A stretch of DNA of 64,000 nt from Humulus lupulus (taxonomy: Eukaryota > Streptophyta > Magnoliopsida > Rosales > Cannabaceae), in the NCBI RefSeq assembly GCF_963169125.1, contig NC_084794.1, forward strand, positions 115,234,358 to 115,298,357, written 5' to 3'. The position numbers and the translations under genes are program-made. Below, piece by piece: positions 45,481 through 56,262 of the stretch. The notes beneath the pieces are model-generated. The model was not told where the DNA came from and searched no databases. It was given only the letters and a program-made list of their open reading frames with translations. Positions within the stretch are counted from its first letter, which is position 1; every line of letters starts with the position of its first letter.

Positions 45481-46230
45481 TAGGGATGATAATTTTACCC
45501 GTAAACTCGTTTATCCATGGGTGCCCTACCCATATTACCAATAGATTAGGATCTAGGGTAGGGTGAGGGTACAAAACATGTACATGATGCAGGTATAGGG
45601 TAGGGTACGGGTATAGGTGTGCCCAACCATATTACCTTATCCTACCCTACTTGATTATGTTATATTCTAATTAATTTTACAAGTATAGATACTATATCAT
45701 ATTAATATTTACAACCTCTAATACATTTTATTATATTCCTTTTAATTTTTTTTAGTATAAATAATGTATACTTTCTTATTAGTATTTTCTTTATCTTAAT
45801 ACTTAATGCATACTGCATTTTATTTTATTTTATAAGTTTATTTTATTGATTTTTGTTTTTTAAATATTTTTTATTTTAAATTTTATTAGGTAGGATTACC
45901 CATGAGTATCTAATATAATACTCATACCCTACCCGCAAAAATTTGTAAGACAAGGGTAAAATTGATTTTTTTTTTTTTTAGAGAATTGCTAAGGGGCACC
46001 AGTGGTGTCCAACACTACAAGGAGGTGAGGTATCGTTATTGATACAATTCAATATCGGGTTCTGCATATTTGAATTTAATAATAATTATAGGGTATCGCT
46101 AACCAATTATGAGGTGTCACCTCATGTGGTGTTTGACACCTTAAGATACCAAATAAAAATATATTTTTTTTATAGGACAGAGTTGTGAAATATTATAGGG
46201 TAGGGGTATAGGATAGGGTTGTTATCCTTG
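45481..46230. mobile_element. hAT-type non-autonomous element with nested MITE
   Basis: A 750-bp unit flanked by an exact 8-bp target duplication CTACAAAT (45473-45480 and 46231-46238). Its ends TAGGGATGATAA and (reverse) CAAGGATAACAA are hAT-like terminal inverted repeats close to the consensus CAGGGATGACAA. The four differences between the two ends are all transitions. The body has repeated GGGTAGGGT/ACCCTACCC strings in subterminal positions. No transposase frame. A smaller palindromic unit (45970-46160) sits inside. It lies about 220 bp upstream of the NAT9-like start codon, so it forms part of that gene's upstream region. Confidence 0.88.
45970..46160. mobile_element. Small MITE nested in the hAT-type element
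   Basis: GGTGTCCAACACTACAAGGAGGTG (20+ bp, near 45995) is mirrored by the reverse complement of CACCTCATGTGGTGTTTGACACC (near 46115), giving inverted arms around an approximately 90-bp core. The exact ends and a target duplication were not resolved. Confidence 0.5.
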
Positions 46231-46310
46231 CTACAAATAATTTTTATTATTATTTTGACAAAAGTGAAATTACATTTTCTTTGCCACTTATGAAAAATAG
46301 AGGAGCAGAG

Positions 46311-46327
46311 CACGTGCAATGCACGTG
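46311..46327. promoter_or_regulatory. Paired G-boxes (CACGTG) upstream of the NAT9-like gene
   Basis: Two perfect CACGTG hexamers at 46311-46316 and 46322-46327, 11 bp apart and about 130 bp upstream of the start codon. G-boxes bind bZIP and bHLH factors. Activity here is inferred. Confidence 0.6.
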
Positions 46328-46362
46328 TACTAAACTAGTGCGGTATGATATTTGACAATTGA

Positions 46363-48597
<2,235 letters not shown>

Positions 48598-49144
48598 CTT
48601 TGAAGTTCCTTTCTGATTTTTCTATCTACCTCTGCATCTTCTCCTTCAGAGGTTTAGAGTTGTTTGACCTTAGATATATGCTTAAACATGTATCAACATA
48701 GATTTATTAGAATACGGATCACAATAATATTTAAAACCATGGCAGATGATGATTCTTGCTTGTTGGACAATCATAACCTCTACTTAAAGACTACTTGAGT
48801 AATATCCTTATTGACAGAACTACTTCCTTTTCTTGGCAAATATCCAAACTAGTTCGCGAGTATTATGCCTATTGTGGCCTTCTGTTAACTTGAGAAAGCG
48901 CTCACTATTTTGTAATGTATCAGCAAGTGTTATTTGGCATGTATGTGTAAAATATATTATATATAACATAAGTAATTCCAATTACATGAAGTTGGAACTC
49001 AAGATCACATACATGTAAACGCTTGTAATATTTAATAAGTTGATAACACTCATCCCGCCCTTTGTAACAACCAAATGTAGGACTGAACTGATAAACTTCT
49101 TTCTAACTCGTAATAGAACATAGGATAGGTACTTGGGTTGAATT
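48598..49144. other. Intergenic region between two convergent genes
   Basis: Contains the 3' UTRs of the NAT9-like and DOMON genes and nothing else recognisable. The short open frames here have no known motif. Confidence 0.6.
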
Positions 49145-49717
49145 TTAGTCTGAATGAAAATCAACTGTGTCCATTGATTGAACATTTGGCCCTGAGGTTG
49201 GGTGGCCCTGAGGGATGTCATTCAAAACTGAAGTTCCGGCCTGCCAGACAAGGTTGGCAGAGGTTCCTTTAGCTAATGGACCAACAACAGCAAAGATAGT
49301 CATCTCACCTTTGGTATATTCTGCAGAGATGTTTGAAACTTGAAAACTAAGAGAACTTGGCTGCATAGAAGGGCTGTAACTGGTTATGGCTGTTGGATAG
49401 GCAGTTATGCTCCCATTAGAACTGTGAAAGGCGACAATGGCCTGTGATCCAACCATGCCCTTTCCAGTTGGGTTTATAGCCCAAGCAATCCATCCTGTAG
49501 ATTCTTGAACAGCTCTGTAAGCAACATGGACACTTTTGGTGGATGGTATATAGTTCCAGTGGAGGTGAGCTTGTAGCATTGGAAGGTCCCTGCAAGAAGT
49601 GAACAGTTTGTTGTCTGAGAAGGTATGATTTGAGCAGGTTTGAGCTAAAGAAGTAAGCACTTGAGGAATAAGAAGGCAGATTATTAAGAATTGTGTTGAC
49701 ATTGTAGCCATTTCCAA
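49145..49717 (-). CDS. AIR12-like secreted DOMON protein, short form
   Basis: A single-exon frame of 190 residues. There is a hydrophobic signal peptide (about 9-25, STQFLIICLLIPQVLTSLAQ), then a DUF568/DOMON b-type-haem fold: SDNKLFTSCRDLPMLQAHLH, STGWIAWAINPTGKGMVGSQ and SANLVWQAGTSVLNDIPQGH. The likely haem ligands, by comparison with AIR12, are Met88 in GKGMVGSQ and His172 in PQGHPTSG. Family members continue past VDF with a GPI-anchor signal (AIR12) or a cytochrome b561 membrane domain. Here the frame stops at VDFHSD, so the protein would be soluble and apoplastic, or it is a truncated pseudogene. The start could be the second or third Met. Convergent with NAT9; no intron seen. Confidence 0.85.
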   Translation of the reverse strand: MEMATMSTQFLIICLLIPQVLTSLAQTCSNHTFSDNKLFTSCRDLPMLQAHLHWNYIPSTKSVHVAYRAVQESTGWIAWAINPTGKGMVGSQAIVAFHSSNGSITAYPTAITSYSPSMQPSSLSFQVSNISAEYTKGEMTIFAVVGPLAKGTSANLVWQAGTSVLNDIPQGHPTSGPNVQSMDTVDFHSD

Positions 49718-49850
49718 GGAGCTGTGTTGAACTAAAAGATTAGCTGAGAGATCTAGGACCAGAGATTGTTTGTTATGAGAAGCATTAAGCTATTTCACTC
49801 AAGTGAATTATGCTGAGTTTTAATGAGAGGAAATCATAAAACACTTGGGC

Positions 49851-49860
49851 TGTTTTATAA
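49851..49860 (-). promoter_or_regulatory. TATA box of the DOMON gene
   Basis: TTATAAAACA on the minus strand, about 135 bp upstream of the start codon. It is the only TATA-box-like string in the nearest 300 bp. Confidence 0.55.
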
Positions 49861-50428
49861 GAGAAGAGGTTGAGGTTTATTACACAAAAACTAGACATAA
49901 ATATAAGCTAGTTCTTTAATCTCTTATAAGAATACTTCGGTCTTCTTCTTCTTGTAACATACCATGCAACTTCTTTTTCCAACCTACCGCCAATGTAAGA
50001 CAACCTCGTTCAAGGAATGCTGTTGTTTGTTAAACTAACAAGGACTTCATACAAATCTTGCCTCAAGTGAGTCTCAAATAAATATGTTAATAATAATAAA
50101 AAGAAACGGGCATTTGCTCCTTAATTTTAAAGTTCTCTAAGTAAATGAGTGTATTACGAGTCAGTCTCTCATTGCTTTGCTAGATATCCATTTTAGAGAG
50201 CTAATTTAAGTTTAACATCTGGTCAAAATACAATAGCTACTTGGACGAAATCAAATTTTTATTTTTTATTTGTATAGTACTTGTTCCAGGTGGTTTAAAT
50301 TAAATAATAATAAATTGACCAAAGAAATTTGTTTTAGAATGTTTGATGTGTGTGATTGACAATGAAGGGAATAAAATATAGAGAATGTTTAGAGGGTAAG
50401 CCACATATTAACATTTATTTACTCCACT
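49861..50428. other. Intergenic, upstream of the DOMON gene
   Basis: AT-rich. No gene or repeat recognised. Confidence 0.5.
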
Positions 50429-51738
50429 GCTATAAACATATAATCCCTTTCAAAGATTTTCACAAAAATAACCCTAAATCCACCTAAAAAGTCCCAAATA
50501 CCCTAGAAGATTTTCACAAAATAACCCTAAACACACTTGAAAACTCCCAAATACCCTTAGCACAAATTATGACTCTCTCTTTTTCTTCTCCCCTTTTTTT
50601 CTCCTTTCCTCTCTTAACAATTTTGCAATCACAAACCACCATCAATTTTTTTGTTCTTTCTTTCTTCTCATCTCACTCACGAAGCGCAGCTACCACCTTC
50701 TTCTATTTCGAATTTGTGTTTTTTCATTCAAAAGTTGTCAAAATTGAAGGAAGAAAGCGTTTTGATAATTGTTAAGTGATATTGTCGTTTATAGTTTATG
50801 GGTATGTTATATAATAGTTTATAGTTGTTTTTTGAACTATTATGGGCTAAAAACCTTGCCAAAAAAATAAATTTGATTTAAGATGACGAATTTTTATGTG
50901 ATTTATGCTATTTAGGGTTTTCATGTTCAGACCAAGTCAGGACTTGGTTTAGACATGGTTCAGACCTAGTTGAGACTAGGTTCAGACCTTTGGATATGGT
51001 TCAGACCAAGTTCAGACTAAGTTCAGACCTAGTTCGGACTTAGTTCGGATATGGTTTAGATTAGGTTCAGACCATGTCCGAACAATGTCTGAACTAGGTC
51101 CGAACCATGTCTGAATAAGGTCAGAACTATGTTCGAACTTGGTTCGAACAAGGTCCAAACCATGTCCGAAGTTGGTTCGAACCATGTACGAACTTGGTCC
51201 AAATCATGTTCAAACTTGGTTCGAACTAAAAAAATCATAAATCGTAGATTTCAATATAAATTCATAATCTCAACATAAAATTAATATTTTTGGTTGGTTT
51301 CTAAGCCCAGATTAGTGCAAAAAATACACATAAATTATTTTATAATACATTCATAACTTATAAATAACAAAATAACTTACTTATTATCAATTGCTTCAAA
51401 TACTTATTTCTCCTTCAACTTTGATGAATTTTACAAAAGAATGATGTTAAAACTATAAAGCACGAATTCTTATCAATTGAATTTTATCTTTCTTTTGTGA
51501 TTTAGATTTTGTTAGGATGATTTGGAGAAGAAATGAGCAAAAGAATATAGTTGCTGCAATAGATTTTTTTCTCTTGATCGCTGGAGGCTGACCAGGGAAG
51601 AGGTGGCTGCTACAAAAAGTGAGAGAGGAGATGAGAAAGAAAAGGTAAGAAGAGAAGAGAACCCTAGTTTGTGTTAAGGGTATTTGAGACTTTTAGTGAG
51701 TCCGGTGTTATTTTTGTGAATTTTTGTAAAGGGATATA
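50429..51738. mobile_element. Mutator-like non-autonomous element with long inverted repeats
   Basis: Left end ATAATCCCTTTCAAAGATTT, CACAAAAATAACCCTAAA and AGTCCCAAATACCCT matches the reverse complement of the right end (ATATCCCTTTACAAAAATTC, CACAAAAATAACACC, AGTCTCAAATACCCTTAACA) over about 110-140 bp. The left arm carries an internal duplication of about 55 bp (50452-50560). Inside is a pyrimidine-rich tract and an inverted GTTCAGACC array. No transposase. The exact ends are uncertain; I found no matching 9-bp target duplication at the ends given. Confidence 0.65.
50925..51238. repeat. GTTCAGACCTA array that flips strand in the middle
   Basis: About 26 units of 11-12 bp. From 50925 to about 51075 most read GTTCAGAC(C/T); from about 51075 to 51238 they read (G/A)GTCCGAAC or TGTCTGAAC, the reverse complement. 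The block is thus an inverted pair of arrays able to fold into one long hairpin. A 60-codon minus-strand frame through the second half is a by-product of the period. Confidence 0.8.
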
Positions 51739-53100
51739 TGTCTATAACATATATAAAAGTCTCAACTTATCCACATTTTTTTAGTTTTTTTATTTTGTCT
51801 TTTTGTTTGGTTCATGTATTTTGTTTTTTATGCTTTTTGTAAATAAATTTGTTATGCCTTATTCAAGATTAAAGTAATAATCTCACCCCACTAATATAAT
51901 TATTCATTTTCTTATTTTTTTATACTACAACTTATTAAAAATTAAATGCATCACATTAATTTTAAATCATGAAAATTACTCTATTTTTCATTATTTTTTT
52001 AAAAAAAAGTTATAGATAAAATTTTAATTAATAAAAACATATTATTTTAAGAACAAAGAAATGTAAAGTATAATTAGTATTTTTTTCAATATTTTTTATA
52101 CTACAACTTATTAAAAGTAAAATGCATTACATTATAAAATTTTAAATCATGAAAATTACTCTATTTTTTATTTATTTTTATTTAAAAAAGTTATGATTAA
52201 AATTTTAATTAATAGAAATATATTATTCTAAGAGCAAAGAAATGTAAAGTTAACATAAATTGAAATATTCTCTTGAAAGTATTTCCATATAAAAACTATA
52301 AGTTGTTATTATATAAAATATTTTATTACACAAAATTTGTCTAATATACTAAAAAATAGCAATTAATTATGATAGGAATGAGATTTATATAAACACGTAG
52401 CACTTTCGTATCATTCTTAAATAGACATTTGATCCACATAAATTTTATCTTGGTTTGATAATTATTTTTATTTTTTATTTAAAAATGAGTGAATTTAAAT
52501 AGTAAGTTAGTTTAGTAAATTTGATCAAATTATATTATTTTACAGCAGAGAATATATTTTAGTTATATATCCTTTTTTATTTTTTTCAATATTATTAATT
52601 ACACTTGATGAAAAAATTATAATGTATTTTTTTTAGTTATATATATATATATATGAATATATACAACTTTTCATTATTACAATTAAATTAATTAAAATTT
52701 TAACTAAATAAAATTTTAATTAAAATAACTTAATTTTTCTACACGTGCCCCCACGTAGTTTATAATAAAAGAGTAAAGAAATGTTAATGTGTAGAGTTAT
52801 CCATGTTTAGATGGAATGACAAATACAATAATTTATTGTATTTTTGGTTGAAATTTGAAGAAAACAAAAATTTAACGTTATGTAGTCATATACTTACATA
52901 GACTCACCATACCAAGCGTCAATCAATCAAAGCGAGTCGTGTCCAAAGAGGATCAGCAACCATAGACTACTTGTTCTTATCGATCTATCAAAGTCAGCTG
53001 ACCTAACACTACTTATTCCAATTGCTCCGGGAAGTCAGTGTGTTTGTATAGACTAAATCTGGAATCAAAGGAATAAATATGTATAATCTTTAACATTATT
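51739..53100. other. AT-rich intergenic DNA with a 176-bp tandem duplication
   Basis: TATACTACAACTTATTAAAA at 51921 is repeated at 52097 with similar following text to about 52250. No coding frames or RNA genes seen. Poly(T) and poly(A) runs are common. Confidence 0.75.
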
Positions 53101-53624
53101 TTATATGGACTAATATAATTAAGTGTTACTCATGTAGTGTCATTATTAGTATATAAGGATGACTGCATAATTAGTATTACATAATATTATTATCGGGTCA
53201 TAATAGAATGAACATAACATATTAACACGCTCGGAGCCCATGTACACGCTCTAAAACGTCTTTGGTGAGTCCATTAGGCCAATACATCTAATTCTATCTC
53301 ATTTGGTGTCTAGACCCAATAGGCCAATTTTGACTCAAAAGGTTACATACCCTTTTCATTATGGTGTGATGATGATACATGGGTGTTTAAAGAGAAGGAG
53401 AAGAGTAGTGTCCATAGACACTCCTTGCACCATTTTCTTGTTTTCTTTCTTCTCTTGGCAGATTTTCTTGAGGAGCAAGAGTCAATCATCATCTCCACGG
53501 TTAAAATGTTGGTATCTCTCCTATGTACTAGATTGGTATGTTTCAAGTTCTAATGAGGCTAAAGTGAATATGATAATGAATTATTAATGGTTATTATGCT
53601 CATAATTATGTTGCAAATCTAACA
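53101..53624 (+). repeat. End of a copia-type LTR
   Basis: The text up to GCAAATCTAACA is followed directly by a copia primer-binding site, so 53624 is an LTR end. The start was not located; the left limit given is nominal. No partner LTR in the window. The downstream internal region is cut by the Tat element at 54470. Confidence 0.55.
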
Positions 53625-53626
53625 AA

Positions 53627-53640
53627 TGGTATCAAGAGCC
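53627..53640 (+). other. Copia primer-binding site (TGGTATCAAGAGCC)
   Basis: A variant of the initiator-Met tRNA site with one extra A, frequent in plant copia elements. Confidence 0.78.
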
Positions 53641-54469
53641 TTCTCATTATGGATTTGGGACTATCAAGTTTTTTGTTTGTGAAAAATAATTTTGGCATTT
53701 TCGGATTTCTATGTTATTATGGGTTTGATAAATCCAAATTTCGAAATACATTCTTTTAGCTTAAATAAATGTTACATTAATCATTACTAAGATGAATATG
53801 ACTTGTGGTAGTTTTTGGCCATGTCAATGAGTTTCTTTTAAACTTTTTGAGTTAGAAATGAGTTTTAAATGGTACTGTTTTTTTTGTGTTTTTTAGGCCA
53901 AAAACTTGTTCTGGTTCAATAGAAAATGAAATTTGAAGCAAAACCCCCCAAAACAACGTCGTAAATGGAGTTCCGGGGCTCAAAATACGACTGGTACGAC
54001 TTTTGGGTCCAAAATGGGTTGGGTCAACCCGTCTAAAGGTCAGGGACGACATGAGAAAATGACATGTCGTTTTTAGTGTTAAGTGTCATTTTTCTAGCAA
54101 CCAAACGACATGTCGTTTACTCCAAAACTACATGTCGTTTTCTTCCAAACTACATGTCTTTTTCTACTATTTTGGACAGCTTTGGGCCAATTTTTGGGAC
54201 CATTTGACACCAAATTTAATTTTCTAATTTGCTTCAGGTATTATTATCACAATATTTTGTAAATGCATGACTTATATTATATTTATCTTTAGTTTAATTA
54301 TGTGATTCTTTGGGTTTAAAACTCTTGATTATTTGTTCACATAATTATTCTCATATTTTATAACCATTCATGCTCTCACAATTATTGAATAAAATCCTAC
54401 TTGAGAATATGAAACATTTATAATTCGAATATTCTAAAGTTTGTTGAAATAATATTTCATATTCGTAGA
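53641..54469 (+). other. Copia leader fragment with ACGACATGTCGTTT palindromes
   Basis: Non-coding. Between 54046 and 54166 four or more copies of GACATGTCGTTTT or ACTACATGTCGTTT are seen, including the perfect palindrome AAACGACATGTCGTTT at 54103-54118. The element stops abruptly at the Tat insertion (54469). The five bases before the Tat terminus are GTAGA. Confidence 0.6.
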
Positions 54470-55336
54470 TGTTGACTACCTTTTTCGCAGTCAACTCTAA
54501 AAAGAGAGATTAAAGAAATAAATGAATAGAACACAAGGAGTTTTACGTGGTTCAGGTTATAAAAGAACCTCAATCCATGAGTCTATGGTATTAAGAGGAT
54601 TGGGAGCTTGTGAGGGCAAGCTTCCATGGAGTATTATCAGGCAGTGTTTAGATTGCTCTAAGTACAAGGTGTTTTTCTCTAAAAAATCGAACCCTTTATA
54701 ATGAAACTCCCAGCCCTATTTATAGTAGTTGGGGTCATTAATATTAATCATAAGTAATTAATACACATTCTTCCCATTATTGGGAGATTAATACACTTCA
54801 ATGCACTGGGCTGCATTGAATAGAGACCACGACCCAAGCAAGATTCACGGGCCCACTATAGAAAGATAACCGTTTTATGGGGAACATGCCCCTGGTGTTG
54901 TCAGAGCATGTTGTACGTATTTCTGTGTCAGGTAGTGTAGTGGGAGTGCGAATTGTCGAGTTGCACCATCGACAATACTGTAGGCGGATCGCCCAAAAAA
55001 GGTTGTTAGGTCTTCCTCTGAGGCAACTAACCCGTATTGGTTGACACCTGGCTCATCCTTTAGATCCCGAGGACTAGGTCCTCGGCTTGGAATATAACTG
55101 ATGGAAAGGAAACTCGTGGACTACCAAGCATCCTTGGGGATATAACCTTGGGAAGACGTCCATAGCTCTCAGGACATGGCCCAGGAGAGATGTCGACAAC
55201 CTCCCTCTATCCGAGAATGATCTCCGACTGTAGAACCGACCTCCCGAGGACTTATCCTCGGGGGTGTTGCCTCATCAAAAGAGGCACATGTCCTACTCGG
55301 ATGATCACGTGTCCTTGGGTGAAAACACAAACAACA
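54470..55336 (-). repeat. 3' LTR of the Tat element
   Basis: 867 bp, TGTTGACTACC..AACAACA on the plus strand. The minus-strand TATA box is CTATAAATAG at about 54718-54727. The right boundary is fixed by the polypurine tract that follows. Confidence 0.9.
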
Positions 55337-55352
55337 TTTTCCCCCCAAGTCT
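55337..55352 (-). other. Polypurine tract of the Tat element
   Basis: Reads AGACTTGGGGGGAAAA on the minus strand, directly upstream of the 3' LTR start TGTTGTTTGTG. Confidence 0.88.
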
Positions 55353-55661
55353 CTAGTCGTCCTCAGACAGGAAATGTTTGGACTTTTGCTGACATCACTA
55401 TGAGATATTCTACCACGTGTTGGAACCCCATTGCTAGGCCATCAATCCGTGCAATTAATGACAGGTCAATTCTGCGGCCCGAAACGTCTTTTCTGTACCC
55501 TAAGAGTCATTTCAGTTTACACTCGAGATTTCCCTTTTCCCATGCTAATGATCATGATCTGCGCCACTCTGATCTTAGGCTCTGATCTTAGGTTCTCGAG
55601 TACCCATGTCCTAGATAATCCGACGGTTAGGGTGAACTTACTTCGCCCCCAAGCACTGGGT

Positions 55662-55669
55662 CTATAAAA
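55662..55669 (+). promoter_or_regulatory. TATA box of the antisense gene
   Basis: CTATAAAA in GGTCTATAAAAGGCAGAG on the plus strand, about 600 bp before the first ATG at 56263. A leader intron could start at CAA|GTAAGT (about 55879). It points against the element's own transcription. Confidence 0.65.
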
Positions 55670-56262
55670 GGCAGAGAATCAAATCCCCAACGTTACTTTA
55701 GCTCATTTCAAATTTTTCGTGCCTTCAAACTCTCTCAAACCATTTTTTAGCATTGCCTCCTCTCCAATTCCTTTCGTCACTTTGGACGACTGGCGCGAGG
55801 CTTCGTACTTCTGGGTGAACGACCAATTGTTCTTCAAAGTTCGCACTCAGTTCAGCACAATCTGAAGCTTCATTTCAAGTAAGTATCCCTAAACTGTGAT
55901 TTCCTGTTTTCATGTGTATTTGAGAGTTTAGGATGCATGCTTAAGAGTTTTTTTGTTAGCCTTTCCGAGGTTGATTTTGCATTATTTGCGATCATAAATG
56001 TCCCATTTAACCGCTCTGTAGTGTTCTGGGGTGTTTTTCCTTAGTCTGCGTCCTCGGCCGGAATCTAGAAGGCGATGTTCATCATCTCTGATGGTTTTCA
56101 TATTTTCTGGTGGTGTCTCTGATGTCAAGTACTTGGTTCTGAGGACACCCTAGAGCCATTAGTCTATTTATTTCTCTTTCCCAAAGCAGTTGTCTTAGGG
56201 GATCTTATTTTGGCCTAGCTTCCTTCGGGTCAAAGCGCTAACTGCTTGGTGTTTATTTTCAA

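Noticed and set aside
51056..51238. Repeat-rich 60-codon protein (Trp/Phe/Asp repeats)
   Set aside because: It is the translation of an 11-12 bp DNA repeat; no start context and no conservation argument.
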